Below, one piece after another: positions 15,877-25,125 of a DNA stretch of 64,000 nt. The notes below the pieces were generated by a model. The model worked only from the letters and a program-made list of their open reading frames with translations, searched no databases and was not told where the DNA came from. The stretch's first letter is position 1. Each line of letters begins with the position of its first letter. This DNA comes from Roseinatronobacter sp052379845 (GTDB lineage: Bacteria > Pseudomonadota > Alphaproteobacteria > Rhodobacterales > Rhodobacteraceae). Location of the stretch: NCBI GenBank assembly GCA_052379845.1, contig JBQTCF010000025.1, one strand, 5' to 3'. The position numbers and the translations under genes were made by a program.

Positions 15877-17400
15877 CTAACTGTCAGACGCCAGTTCAAG
15901 GGGGGCAGGTGCGCTTGCCAGATCATCGGTCGTCAGGGGGGTAACGGGCCGTGCAAGGCGGTTGCGAATGACCCAGTGCAGCCGGTGTTCCGCACGCGTG
16001 ATGGCGACATAGGCCAGACGTTTCCACAGTGGCAGGCCCGCTTCCATGCGCCCTGCGCGCGCGGCGGCAAAAAGATCTGGTGCGAACACCTGCACATCAC
16101 GCCATTGCGAGCCTTGCGCCTTATGGATGGTGACGGCCGCGCCATGTACGAAGGCCGCACCCATGGTGGCGGCGAAGGGGATAAAGGGTTCTTCATCAAT
16201 TTCGGTTTCGATTTTGATGATTGAGGCGACGGAGATCTGAGGTTCTTCTGCGCCGAAAATATGCACGCGTGAAAAGCCGGGTTTGCGGCCGGGACCAAGA
16301 TAGACGACTTGCGCGCCCTTGATCAGGCCGCGCGCTTCCAGATCAATGCGTTTCTTGCGGTGTTTCAGCGGCAGTTCCAGCCCGTCGCACATCAGCGGCT
16401 CGCCCGGTCGCAATTCGGTTTCGGGCGCGTCATGGGCGCGGCGGAAGGCATTGATCAGGCGCAAGCGGGTGGCATTGCGCCACACCAGCACCGGCGAACG
16501 TGCCATCAGGTCACTGTCCACGCGTTCTGCAAGGTGCACGCGGCTGTCTTGTTGCGCCGCAGATTCCACGCGGCGTTCAAAGGCCTCGAACCCCAGATCA
16601 GGGTCGGCCAAGGCATGGGCGAGGTCCAGAATCGGGTTGTCCTGTGCCTGACGGTGAATGCGCGACAGGTGCAGCCGCGCCGGGGCGGGCAGGCGGTCAA
16701 AGACCATTTCCCCCGATTGCCCCACAGGGGCCAGCTGCGCGGGGTCCCCGAACAGGATGAGCGTTGAAAAGAGTTCCTTGAGGTCATCAAGCTGGCGGGA
16801 ATCGAGCATGGAGCTTTCGTCGACAAAGCCGATATCGAGGGGATCATCGCGCCGTTTCCATCCGGTGATGAAATCTGACCCGCGCAGGCCTGCTGCGGCC
16901 AAGGCACCAGGAATGGATTTCACCTGTTCAAAAAAGGCCTGCGCGCGGTCAAGGGCGGTTTCAGTCAGCCCCTCGATATTGGGGCGCGGCAGGTTGCCAG
17001 CCAGCCATTCGGCGATCTTTTCATATTCAGGGTCATAGACGGGGGTATACAGGATGCGGTGAATTGTCGTGGCCGGCACACCACGGCTGCGCAAGACGGA
17101 TGCGGCCTTGTTGGTGGGCGCCAGCACTGCAAGGCTGCGGCGGTCTGCGCGCCTGCGGCTTTCGTAATCGCCCGACACGATGTCAACGCCCGCAGCCATC
17201 AAGGCGGTTGTCAGATTGGCCAGAAGCATGGTTTTCCCGGACCCTGCCTTGCCGGTGATTGCCATAACGGTATTTTCGCTGTCAGGCGCAGGCAGGCAGG
17301 TGGCATTGACCAGATCGACACCAGCCTGTTGCAGTGCCTTGGCGATCTGATCCCAGGCTTCAGCCTGATCGTCGGAGAATTGAAGTGCGGGAACGGACAT
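15877..17400 (-). CDS. RecD-like ATP-dependent DNA helicase/exonuclease (AAA, UvrD-like C-terminus)
   Basis: A 507-residue superfamily 1 helicase. Walker A is GKAGSGKT at 50-57, APTNKAA near 94-100 is motif Ia, FVDESSMLD (192-200) is Walker B, LFGDPAQLAPVG is motif III, and the C-terminal block includes TIHKAQGSQW and YVAITRAEHRL. This is the RecD/RecD2-type order, shorter than full RecD2 and without the N-terminal extension. It probably unwinds DNA 5' to 3' in repair or replication restart. No recB or recC neighbours are present, so it is not the RecBCD subunit. An AGG five bases upstream supports the ATG at 17400. Confidence 0.88.
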   Translation of the reverse strand: MSVPALQFSDDQAEAWDQIAKALQQAGVDLVNATCLPAPDSENTVMAITGKAGSGKTMLLANLTTALMAAGVDIVSGDYESRRRADRRSLAVLAPTNKAASVLRSRGVPATTIHRILYTPVYDPEYEKIAEWLAGNLPRPNIEGLTETALDRAQAFFEQVKSIPGALAAAGLRGSDFITGWKRRDDPLDIGFVDESSMLDSRQLDDLKELFSTLILFGDPAQLAPVGQSGEMVFDRLPAPARLHLSRIHRQAQDNPILDLAHALADPDLGFEAFERRVESAAQQDSRVHLAERVDSDLMARSPVLVWRNATRLRLINAFRRAHDAPETELRPGEPLMCDGLELPLKHRKKRIDLEARGLIKGAQVVYLGPGRKPGFSRVHIFGAEEPQISVASIIKIETEIDEEPFIPFAATMGAAFVHGAAVTIHKAQGSQWRDVQVFAPDLFAAARAGRMEAGLPLWKRLAYVAITRAEHRLHWVIRNRLARPVTPLTTDDLASAPAPLELASDS

Positions 17401-17493
17401 GATGCCTGTCTACAGCATGCCCGGCCAGAAATGGGAACCACTTTCACAAGGGCGGGTGAAAAAAATACCACAGCGCCCCGTGTGACGCGCGGA

Positions 17494-17676
17494 TTATTCG
17501 GAATGTCGCGGTGCATTCGGGCATGTCGGGGGGGGCGCTTCCCCCTCAACTGAGGCGATTTCGGTCAGGGCAAGAAGTTTTGCTGTCTGCAATGCCTCGG
17601 CCAGTTCTGGCAGGTTGTTTTGTTGCGCATAGTGTTTCATCGCATCCAACTGCGCGACCAGCCAGTCATGGCGCAT
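17494..17676 (-). CDS. small conserved hypothetical protein
   Basis: A 60-residue, mostly helical, acidic protein beginning MRHDWLVAQLDAMKHYAQQN, with a proline-rich tail. The composition and codon use are gene-like, and similar short proteins are familiar in Rhodobacterales. It lies 93 bp upstream of the RecD-like helicase on the same strand. No domain is recognised. Confidence 0.65.
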   Translation of the reverse strand: MRHDWLVAQLDAMKHYAQQNNLPELAEALQTAKLLALTEIASVEGEAPPPTCPNAPRHSE

Positions 17677-17772
17677 CCTGAACCCCTTAGTTATGCCGCA
17701 GGGGCAGCCCCCTGATCCGGTCTTTGGGGCAGGATAAGGGGGGCAAGCTTACGAAAGCGTTGACACGGCCCA

Positions 17773-17801
17773 TCAAAAACGCCGCCCCCGAAAGGGCGGC
17801 G
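17773..17801 (-). terminator. rho-independent terminator of ccr
   Basis: On the minus strand, CGCCGCCC and GGGCGGCG form a perfect eight-bp stem, followed by a run of five T residues. It ends 30 bases after the ccr stop codon. Confidence 0.85.
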
Positions 17802-17830
17802 ATATGTCGCCAGAGGCATGGAATCTGACG

Positions 17831-19123
17831 TCAGGTTTTAGGTCCGGCGGCCAGCGCATCCTCGAATGTGCGCAGGCCGGTGCGCGGGGCCTGAACCAGA
17901 ACTGCCATATTCCCCGGCTTATGTTCGTTGCGATACATTTTCGTATGCGCCTGCGGAATTTCCGCCCAAGGGAACACTTCGGACATGCACGGATCAAGGC
18001 GGCGTTCAATCATCAGCTGGTTGGCCGCCGATGCCTGTTTCAGATGGGCGAAATGCGACCCCTGCAGGCGCTTTTGGTGCATCCACATATAGCGCACGTC
18101 GAAGGTGCAGTTAAACCCGCTGGTGCCGGCGCAAATGACAACCATGCCGCCCTTTTTGACCACAAGCGTTGATACTGGAAAGGTCGCCTCGCCGGGGTGT
18201 TCAAACACCATGTCGACATTCACGCCTTTGCCGGTAATGTCCCAGATGGCCTTGCCGAATTTGCGCGCTTCCTTCAGCCAATCGTTATACTCGGGCGTGT
18301 TGACAGTGGGCAATTGCCCCCAACAGTTGAAATCCTTGCGGTTGATCACGCCCTTTGCGCCCTGATCCAGAACGAACTGGCGCTTGCTTTCATCGGAGAT
18401 GACGCCAATGGCATTCGCGCCCGCCGTGTTGGCCAACTGGATGGCATAAGACCCAAGGCCCCCCGATGCCCCCCAGACCAGCACATTCTGGCCAGGCTTC
18501 AGGTCATGGGGTTCATGGCCAAACAGCATGCGATAGGCGGTTGCCAGCGTCAGCGTGTAGCAAGCCGATTCTTCCCATGTCAGGTGTTTGGGGCGTGGCA
18601 TAAGCTGCTGGGCCTGAACATTGGTGAATTGCGCGAAGGACCCGTCCGGCGTTTCATATCCCCAGATACGCTGCGTGGGGCTGAACATGGGGTCGCCGCC
18701 GTTGCAATGCTCGTCATCGCCATCGTCCTGATTGCAGTGAATCACCACCTCATCGCCGACTTTCCAGCGTTTGACTGCGGACCCCACTGCCCACACAATG
18801 CCCGATGCATCCGACCCGGCAATGTGAAACGGGGCCTTGTGCACATCAAAGGGGGAAATGGGCTGGCCCAGACCGGCCCAGATGCCATTGTAATTCACGC
18901 CCGCAGCCATGACCAGAACCAGCACTTCGTGGCTGTCCAGAACAGGAATATCAACAATTTCAATCTGCATCGCGGTTTCCGGGTCACCGTGGCGGTCGCG
19001 CCGGATGGTCCACGCATACATTTGCTTGGGAACATAGCCCAGGGGGGGCATTTCCCCGATTTCATACAGGTCTTTTTCCGGGGCGTCGTAATGCGCGATT
19101 CCGATGTTCTGATCCAGAGCCAT
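17831..19123 (-). CDS. ccr: crotonyl-CoA carboxylase/reductase
   Basis: A 430-residue medium-chain dehydrogenase/reductase. YEIGEMPPLGYVPKQMYAW at the N-terminus, GVNYNGIWAGLGQP (75-88) and the NADPH loop VWGASGGLGSYA (216-227) are typical of Ccr, as are FEHPGEATFP and the late block WMHQKRLQGSHFA. It reductively carboxylates crotonyl-CoA to ethylmalonyl-CoA with NADPH and CO2, the committed step of the ethylmalonyl-CoA pathway for acetate assimilation. AAGGAGG lies directly before the ATG at 19123, ruling out the longer frame. Other steps in this window are pccA/pccB, methylmalonyl-CoA mutase and malate synthase. Confidence 0.96.
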   Translation of the reverse strand: MALDQNIGIAHYDAPEKDLYEIGEMPPLGYVPKQMYAWTIRRDRHGDPETAMQIEIVDIPVLDSHEVLVLVMAAGVNYNGIWAGLGQPISPFDVHKAPFHIAGSDASGIVWAVGSAVKRWKVGDEVVIHCNQDDGDDEHCNGGDPMFSPTQRIWGYETPDGSFAQFTNVQAQQLMPRPKHLTWEESACYTLTLATAYRMLFGHEPHDLKPGQNVLVWGASGGLGSYAIQLANTAGANAIGVISDESKRQFVLDQGAKGVINRKDFNCWGQLPTVNTPEYNDWLKEARKFGKAIWDITGKGVNVDMVFEHPGEATFPVSTLVVKKGGMVVICAGTSGFNCTFDVRYMWMHQKRLQGSHFAHLKQASAANQLMIERRLDPCMSEVFPWAEIPQAHTKMYRNEHKPGNMAVLVQAPRTGLRTFEDALAAGPKT

Positions 19124-19254
19124 ATGTGCCTCCTTGTGAAAAATAACGCGGGCAGCCGCAGGTAATGCCGCGCCGCAGAATTTATGCGGCACTTGCAGCA
19201 TGCATAGAATCTGCTGCGCAACAATGCAACCCTAATGTGGTGTATTTTGTAATT

Positions 19255-20694
19255 TTATGACTTTCGCCTTTTGCGGCGCTCAGGCAGGTCAAGCTGTGTA
19301 CTGCCATGCGGCGCAATTCCTACGGGCGCATCAAGGCGTTGCAAAACAGATGCTGCGTAATAGCCAAGCAGGTCCGCATCAGCGGGGGTCAGTGTAACCA
19401 TTTCCCCGTCAGTGCGGATGACACCGCGCATGGCCAGAACCGACAAGCCAGCATCCATGGCGTGTGCAAGCTGGCCGTCAGGCAGGTGCATCCAGGCGTC
19501 TTGATGCGACAGCGTGTCGATGATCCCCTGACAGGTTTGTGCAAGCGTGGCTTTGCTGCATCCCCCCCTGTTTTGCACCAGCGCCGCAGCAACCAAGGGC
19601 ACCGGCAGGACAGGCACGGCTGCGCGGATCCGCTGCATCAGGGCTTGGGACAGGGTTCGGGTGCTGGGGTCCGGGCTTTGGGTCAGAAACTCACGCAGCG
19701 ACAGGGGTTCACCGTAACACACCGCCGCGTAGCCAAAGGGTTTGAACTGCCCGCGCGCCTTTTGCCACAGAACCCGCAGAACAGACCCCAAAACCACCTT
19801 CACCCGCACTGGAAAGCGGCGAATGCCCTGCATGCCCGCCGTGATCAATACGCGGTCTTCCAGCACCCTGTCATAATTCAGCGCCACCGGCACAAACACC
19901 ACATCGGCAGAATCGTGAATGTCGAACCCGCGCACAATGTAATGCAACAACCCCTTCTGGGCCTTTCCGACACTGCCATTCAAACTTAGCCCACCTTCTG
20001 GGAAAATGGCTTGTGTGGTGCCTTGCTGGATCGACATCTGCACATAGCGCGCAAGGATCGCACGATACAGCGGGTTTGAATACCGCCTGCGAATAAAATA
20101 CGCCCCCATGGCCCGGATCAGCGCCTTCAGCGGCCAAACGCGCGCCCATTCCCCCACAGCATAGCTTAGCGCAGAATGGCTGGAGGCCAGCCAGGTAATC
20201 AGCACATAATCCATATTGGAGCGGTGGTTCATCACAAAAACCACGGCGGCCTTGCGGTCAATCTGTTCCAGCGCCTTCGCCTCTCCGCCGCCCAAACGCA
20301 CGTTATATAGTCCCTGACTCAGGCGTTGGGCCAACTTGATGGCAAAGCCGAAATAGGTTGCGGTCGAAAACCCCGGCACAATTTCGCGTGCATAGGACCG
20401 CGCGCGTTCAAAGGCCACATTCGGCGGAACGCCCATCTTTTGCGCATAGTCGCGCACAGCTTCCATAACCTTGGGGTCATAAATCAGGCGGGTGACCTGA
20501 TCTTGCCTGCGCATAATGCGAAACGGTTCAATAGGGCGGGCAAGGCGGGTGTTCAGCTTGGCCACTGCGCGTTCCATGCGCCTGCGGAAAAACCAGCGCA
20601 CGGACGGAAACAGAAAATGCGACGCGAAAGTGACCGCGGCGAAGGCAAGAATAAGAATCAACGCCCAGAATGGCAGTTCAACCGTTTGGAACAT
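19255..20694 (-). CDS. PlsB/PlsC-type glycerophosphate acyltransferase
   Basis: A 479-residue protein with an N-terminal membrane anchor (FWALILILAFAAVTFASHFLF, about 9-29). The acyltransferase motif NHRSNMD has the HX4D pair at His157 and Asp162, and FPEGG lies at 231-235. It resembles the PlsB-like family of Rhodobacterales rather than the shorter PlsC. Expected role: acyl transfer to glycerol-3-phosphate or lysophosphatidate at the inner membrane. The C-terminal 100 residues hold a helical region of unknown role and a basic tail (ERRKRRKS). It stands between ccr and ndk on the same strand. Confidence 0.87.
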   Translation of the reverse strand: MFQTVELPFWALILILAFAAVTFASHFLFPSVRWFFRRRMERAVAKLNTRLARPIEPFRIMRRQDQVTRLIYDPKVMEAVRDYAQKMGVPPNVAFERARSYAREIVPGFSTATYFGFAIKLAQRLSQGLYNVRLGGGEAKALEQIDRKAAVVFVMNHRSNMDYVLITWLASSHSALSYAVGEWARVWPLKALIRAMGAYFIRRRYSNPLYRAILARYVQMSIQQGTTQAIFPEGGLSLNGSVGKAQKGLLHYIVRGFDIHDSADVVFVPVALNYDRVLEDRVLITAGMQGIRRFPVRVKVVLGSVLRVLWQKARGQFKPFGYAAVCYGEPLSLREFLTQSPDPSTRTLSQALMQRIRAAVPVLPVPLVAAALVQNRGGCSKATLAQTCQGIIDTLSHQDAWMHLPDGQLAHAMDAGLSVLAMRGVIRTDGEMVTLTPADADLLGYYAASVLQRLDAPVGIAPHGSTQLDLPERRKRRKS

Positions 20695-20744
20695 GAAGAT
20701 AATCTGTCAGGAAAGCGGTCTGCGGTAAATGCTGTTCACACAGC

Positions 20745-20771
20745 AAAAGGCCCCGGAAACAGTCCGGGGCC
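20745..20771 (-). terminator. rho-independent terminator of ndk
   Basis: GGCCCCGGA (20749-20757) and TCCGGGGCC (20763-20771) form a perfect nine-bp stem with a five-base loop; on the minus strand a TTTT run follows. It lies 44 bases after the ndk stop. Confidence 0.85.
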
Positions 20772-20814
20772 ATGGCATGCGGCATTCTGTCCGAAGGGCA
20801 GATGGACTGGCGTA

Positions 20815-21237
20815 TCAGCCGACCAGTTCAAGACCGGAAAAGAAATACGCGATTTCAACCGCGGCTGTTTCCGGCGCATCCGATCCGTGGACCGAGTTTT
20901 CGCCAACCGATTGCGCGAATTCGGCGCGGATGGTGCCGGGTGCTGCATCGGCGGGGTTGGTGGCCCCCATGACTTCGCGGTTCTTGGCAATGGCGCCTTC
21001 GCCTTCCAGAACCTGAACAACGACAGGGGCCGATGCCATGAAGTCGCACAATTCTTCATAGAAGGGGCGTTCGGCATGCACTTCGTAGAATTTGCCTGCC
21101 TGCGCCTTGGTCATGTGGATGCGTTTTTGCGCAACGATGCGCAGACCGGCTTCTTCGAACTTGGCATTGATCTTGCCGGTCAGGTTGCGGGTGGTTGCAT
21201 CGGGTTTGATGATGGAAAACGTGCGTTCCAGGGCCAT
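20815..21237 (-). CDS. ndk: nucleoside diphosphate kinase
   Basis: A 140-residue enzyme of standard length. Lys11 in IIKPDA and the phosphorylated histidine at 117 in NSVHGSD are present, as are HAERPFYEEL and NREVMGATNP. It transfers gamma-phosphate between nucleoside triphosphates and diphosphates in the cytosol. The ATG at 21237 gives the universal N-terminus; an upstream in-frame ATG adds 37 residues that do not fit the family. Confidence 0.97.
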   Translation of the reverse strand: MALERTFSIIKPDATTRNLTGKINAKFEEAGLRIVAQKRIHMTKAQAGKFYEVHAERPFYEELCDFMASAPVVVQVLEGEGAIAKNREVMGATNPADAAPGTIRAEFAQSVGENSVHGSDAPETAAVEIAYFFSGLELVG

Positions 21238-21326
21238 GTGTAGTCTCCGTTTCAGAAAATCGTCAGAACGGCGGGTGCCGTCCGGTTCCGGCGCGCCATA
21301 GCATGCCCGAATGACAAGGAAAAGGC

Positions 21327-22721
21327 TTAAGCGATTATCTGCCCCCACAGGTCATATTCGCTGGCTTCATCCACCTGAACAGTCACAATATCGCCGACCG
21401 ACAGCGTGGCGGTTCCCTCATCGATGAACAGGTTTCCGTCAATTTCGGGCGCGTCCGCTTTGGTGCGGCATGTGGCGATACCGTCACTGTCTATATCGTC
21501 GACGATAACATCCAGCCGCTGGCCCACCTTGACGGCCAGCTTTGCGGCTGAAATGGCCTGCGCTTTTTCCATGAAGCGGTCCCAGCGGTCGGCCTTCACA
21601 TCGTCGGGGACATGGTCGGGCAGGTCATTTGACCGCGCGCCTTTGACGTTTTCATATTGAAAACACCCAACACGGTCCAGTTGCGCCTCATCCAGCCAGT
21701 CCAGCAAGGTCTGGAATTCTTCCTCTGTCTCGCCGGGATAGCCCACGATGAAGGTTGATCGCAGGGTAATATCAGGGCAAATCCCGCGCCATTCGGCAAT
21801 GCGGTCCAGCGTGCGTTCGGCATGGGCGGGCCGCGCCATACGTTTGAGTGTGTCGGGGTGCGCATGCTGGAACGGAATATCCAGATAAGGCAGCACCAGC
21901 CCGTCGGCCATAAGCGGGATAATTTCGCGCACATGCGGGTAGGGATAGACATAATGCAGCCGCACCCATGCCCCCAGCGACCCCAGATCGCGTGCAAGGT
22001 CGGTAATATGGGCGCGGTGGCCGCGGTCACTGGCGTGTTTTATGTCCACCCCGTACGCGGATGTATCTTGTGAAATGACCAGCAATTCGCGCACGCCTGC
22101 GGTGACCAGCTTTTCAGCTTCGCGCAAAATGGCATGGGCGGGGCGGCTGACCAGACGGCCGCGCATATCGGGAATGATGCAGAATTTGCACTTGTGATTG
22201 CAGCCTTCGGATATTTTCAGATAGCTGTAATGGCGCGGTGTCAGGCTGACGCCCGATGCGGGCAGCAGGTCGATAAACGGGTCCGGCGCTGGCGGCACAG
22301 CGCGGTGCACCGCGTCCAGCACCTGTTCATATTGGTGCGGGCCGGTTACGGCCATAACGCGCGGGTGCGTGCCGGTTATATATTCGGGTTCTGCCCCCAG
22401 ACAGCCCGTCACAATGACGCGGCCATTTTCCGACAGCGCCTCGCCAATGGCATCAAGGCTTTCGGCGCGCGCCGAATCCAGAAACCCGCATGTATTGACG
22501 ATGACAGCATCCGCGCCCGCATAATCGGGGCTGATGGCATAGCCTTCGGCGCGAAGGCGCGTCAAAATGCGCTCACTGTCCACCAGCGCCTTGGGACACC
22601 CAAGGCTGACCATGCCAATCGTGGGTTGGCCCGCGCGCGCAGGGGCATGCTGTGCCAGCCGCGCATGCGGGGCAAGGTCAGGGCGCAGGTCGGGCGGGTT
22701 CAGGTTTGTGCGATCACTCAT
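21327..22721 (-). CDS. rimO: ribosomal protein S12 methylthiotransferase RimO
   Basis: A 464-residue radical SAM enzyme. The N-terminal UPF0004 domain has Cys42, Cys78 and Cys107 for the auxiliary cluster; the radical SAM motif CNHKCKFC is at 174-181; a TRAM domain ends the protein. It adds a methylthio group to an aspartate of ribosomal protein S12. The ATG lies inside the right arm of a strong hairpin (22720-22750), and no ribosome-binding site is visible, so translation may be controlled by RNA structure or by leaderless initiation. Confidence 0.95.
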   Translation of the reverse strand: MSDRTNLNPPDLRPDLAPHARLAQHAPARAGQPTIGMVSLGCPKALVDSERILTRLRAEGYAISPDYAGADAVIVNTCGFLDSARAESLDAIGEALSENGRVIVTGCLGAEPEYITGTHPRVMAVTGPHQYEQVLDAVHRAVPPAPDPFIDLLPASGVSLTPRHYSYLKISEGCNHKCKFCIIPDMRGRLVSRPAHAILREAEKLVTAGVRELLVISQDTSAYGVDIKHASDRGHRAHITDLARDLGSLGAWVRLHYVYPYPHVREIIPLMADGLVLPYLDIPFQHAHPDTLKRMARPAHAERTLDRIAEWRGICPDITLRSTFIVGYPGETEEEFQTLLDWLDEAQLDRVGCFQYENVKGARSNDLPDHVPDDVKADRWDRFMEKAQAISAAKLAVKVGQRLDVIVDDIDSDGIATCRTKADAPEIDGNLFIDEGTATLSVGDIVTVQVDEASEYDLWGQIIA

Positions 22722-22750
22722 GGCGCGGCATATAGCCTGTGCCGCGCCAT
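22720..22750 (-). promoter_or_regulatory. hairpin covering the rimO start codon
   Basis: ATGGCGCGGCA (22720-22730) and TGCCGCGCCAT (22740-22750) are perfect 11-bp inverted repeats with a nine-base loop. In the rimO message the last bases of the stem are the AT of the initiation codon. GC content makes the stem very stable. It has no U-run, so it is not a simple terminator. Confidence 0.55.
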
Positions 22751-22884
22751 GCGGAAAGCCCTTATATGACAGCGCGCATGCAGTCCCTTCGGCGGGTTTT
22801 TTCCGATGCGCAGGCGGGCAGGGTGCATGTTGGGAAAAACTGCCCTAGCATTTGCAACAACAGTAATTCCCGAAAGGCCCGAAT

Positions 22885-23157
22885 ATGCGTCTTGTTGCCC
22901 CCCTGCTTGGACTTGTGCTGCTGGCTGCGTGCCAGACCGAAACGCCCGACCCCGCCCCCGATATGTCAGCCAGCTGCGGCGCGGCTGATCTGCAACCCTT
23001 GCAAGGCCAGCCGCTGGCGCAGTTTCAAGGCCACCCGACTGCGCAAGCGACCCGAATCATTGCGCCGGGCATGGCTGTGACTATGGATTACCGGCCTGAC
23101 CGTCTGAATGTCGAACATGACGCGGATATGGTCATCACGCGTATTTTTTGCGGGTAA
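22885..23157 (+). CDS. peptidase inhibitor I78-family lipoprotein
   Basis: A 90-residue protein with a lipoprotein signal peptide: LVLLAAC puts the lipidated cysteine at 16. The mature part has the I78 pattern, CGAADLQPLQGQP then RIIAPGMAVTMDYRPDRLNV and DMVITRIFCG at the end. I78 proteins are small inhibitors of serine proteases related to a fungal elastase inhibitor; bacterial members are mostly untested. It would be anchored in the periplasm or outer membrane. AAAGG precedes the ATG. Confidence 0.85.
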   Translation: MRLVAPLLGLVLLAACQTETPDPAPDMSASCGAADLQPLQGQPLAQFQGHPTAQATRIIAPGMAVTMDYRPDRLNVEHDADMVITRIFCG

Positions 23158-23281
23158 ACGGTGCGGCCACCCGCCTGATACGCAACTTTCCCGCCCGTGG
23201 CCCGCAGGGGCGGGATTTCACCCTGCCAATCCGTGAAATATGGTTTATGGTCCGCCCGAAACGAACAGCAAGGCAGGAATG

Positions 23282-24322
23282 ATGCAAAAAGAACAGCTTG
23301 GGCGCAGCGGCCTGAATGTTTCGGTCTATTGTCTGGGCACAATGACCTTCGGGAACGAAACCGACGAGGGCGACGCCCATCGCCAGCTTGATATGGCATG
23401 GGAGCGTGGCATGAATTTTCTGGATGCGGCAGAAATGTATCCTGTCAATCCGGTGACCTTTGAAACCGCCGGACTGACCGAAGAAATCGTCGGGCGCTGG
23501 CTGGCCAGCCGCCGCCCCGCCGATGCGGTGATCGCCACTAAAATCACCGGCGCGGGGTCGGCTGCGGTGCCCGATGGCGCAGCCATCAGCGGCGCGCGCC
23601 TGCGCGCGGTGGTCGAGGCATCGTTGCGCCGCCTGCAGTCGGACTGCATCGACATATTCCAGCTGCACTGGCCAAATCGCGGGTCCTATCACTTTCGCAA
23701 AACCTGGGGGTTTGATCCGTCCCACCAGAACCGCGCGGAAACGGTTGCCCATATGACCGAAATTCTGCACATGGCGCAGCGTTTGATTGACGAAGGCAAG
23801 ATCAGGCATTTTGCCCTGTCAAATGAAACCGCATGGGGCACGACAACATGGGTGCGTCTGGCCGAAGAAGCGGGCCTGCCGCGTGTGGCCACAGTGCAGA
23901 ACGAATATTCCATGCTGTGCCGGTTGTTCGATCTTGATATGGCCGAAATGTCGGTGAATGAAGACATCCCGCTTCTGGCCTATTCGGCACTGGGCGCGGG
24001 GTTGTTGACGGGCAAATACGCGGGCAACGTGACCCCCGAAAACACACGCCGCGAACGCGCCCCGGACCTTGGCGGGCGCATCACGCCCCGCGTCTTCGAG
24101 GCGGTTTCCGGCTATCTGGCCATTGCCAATGAAACAGGGCTTGATCCAGTGCATATGGCCTATCAATGGACGCGCACGCGCCCGTTTCAGTGCATTCCCA
24201 TTGTCGGCGCACGCAACGCCGCACAACTGGAGCATTTGCTGAACGGTGTTGATGTGACCTTGGACCCGCAGGTTTGCGCGGCCATCGACAAGGTATACAA
24301 GGCGTTCCCAATGCCGTTTTGA
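23282..24322 (+). CDS. aldo/keto reductase
   Basis: A 346-residue NADP-dependent oxidoreductase. The catalytic tetrad is visible: Asp48, Tyr53 in AAEMYP, Lys87 in ATKI and His129 in QLHWPN. Length and the region HQNRAETVAHMTEI match the Tas-like AKR group rather than the shorter aldose-reductase types. Substrate is unknown. Two adjacent ATG codons occur; the second (23282) is better spaced from AGGA. Confidence 0.9.
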   Translation: MQKEQLGRSGLNVSVYCLGTMTFGNETDEGDAHRQLDMAWERGMNFLDAAEMYPVNPVTFETAGLTEEIVGRWLASRRPADAVIATKITGAGSAAVPDGAAISGARLRAVVEASLRRLQSDCIDIFQLHWPNRGSYHFRKTWGFDPSHQNRAETVAHMTEILHMAQRLIDEGKIRHFALSNETAWGTTTWVRLAEEAGLPRVATVQNEYSMLCRLFDLDMAEMSVNEDIPLLAYSALGAGLLTGKYAGNVTPENTRRERAPDLGGRITPRVFEAVSGYLAIANETGLDPVHMAYQWTRTRPFQCIPIVGARNAAQLEHLLNGVDVTLDPQVCAAIDKVYKAFPMPF

Positions 24323-24403
24323 TATGCGGCGCGGGTGTCATGCCTGTGTCATGCGCACCCGCCATAGCGGCAGCGAATTTCTTACCAAAGGGCGGCGCGG
24401 ACC

Positions 24404-25105
24404 ATGAAACTGGCAGGTGTATCTGCGGTGTTGTTTGACAAAGACGGCACCTTGTTCGACTTCAGCGCCAGCTGGTCAGACTACACAACCGGTATTCTGA
24501 ATGATCTGTCCCAAGGTGACGAAAGCCGCGCCCATGCCATGGCCGCGTCATTGCAGTTTGATCACCAGGCGCGGCAGTTCATGCCCGGATCGCCAGTGAT
24601 TGCGGGCACAGTTGACGTGGCCGCCTGCCTGCTGGCGCCGCATCTTCCACATATGGGCCATGGGGCCATTGTGGCCTATCTGAACGAAACATCGGCAGAT
24701 ATCGCTATGGTGCCCCCGGTTGCATTGTTGCCGCTGCTGCACACCTTGTTGCAAGGCGGGCTTGCGCTGGGGGTGGCCACCAATGACGGCGAACGCCCGG
24801 CGCGCGCGCATCTGGCGCGGGCGGGTGTGTTGCATCTGTTCGGTCATGTGCTGGGCTATGACAGCGGCTTCACCCCCAAACCGGACCCCGCCATGCTGCG
24901 CGGCTATGCCGACTTGGCGGGGGTTGCCCCCGAATCCGTGGTGATGGTGGGCGACAGCACCCATGATCTGGTTGCAGGCCGCGCGGCGGGCATGGCGACC
25001 ATAGGTGTTCTGACCGGGGTTGCGCGCGAAGATGACCTTGCGCCTTTTGCCGACATCATCATGCCCCATATCGGGCATCTGCCGGATGTGCTCGACCTGG
25101 GCTAG
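24404..25105 (+). CDS. HAD-superfamily phosphatase, phosphoglycolate-phosphatase-like
   Basis: A 233-residue haloacid dehalogenase fold protein. Motif I is FDKDGT (11-16, nucleophile Asp12), motif II VATND, motif III KPDPAML, and motif IV VMVGDSTHDLVAG. The cap is alpha-helical (C1 type). This is the Gph/pyrophosphatase-like group. It could remove 2-phosphoglycolate or another small phosphoester; the exact substrate is not evident. It is convergent with dtd. Confidence 0.88.
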   Translation: MKLAGVSAVLFDKDGTLFDFSASWSDYTTGILNDLSQGDESRAHAMAASLQFDHQARQFMPGSPVIAGTVDVAACLLAPHLPHMGHGAIVAYLNETSADIAMVPPVALLPLLHTLLQGGLALGVATNDGERPARAHLARAGVLHLFGHVLGYDSGFTPKPDPAMLRGYADLAGVAPESVVMVGDSTHDLVAGRAAGMATIGVLTGVAREDDLAPFADIIMPHIGHLPDVLDLG

Positions 25106-25125
25106 GGGTTCAGCGCGCGCGCCCC

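Noticed and set aside
18197..19165. 322-codon plus-strand frame opposite ccr
   Set aside because: Antisense to a recognised enzyme; no motif.
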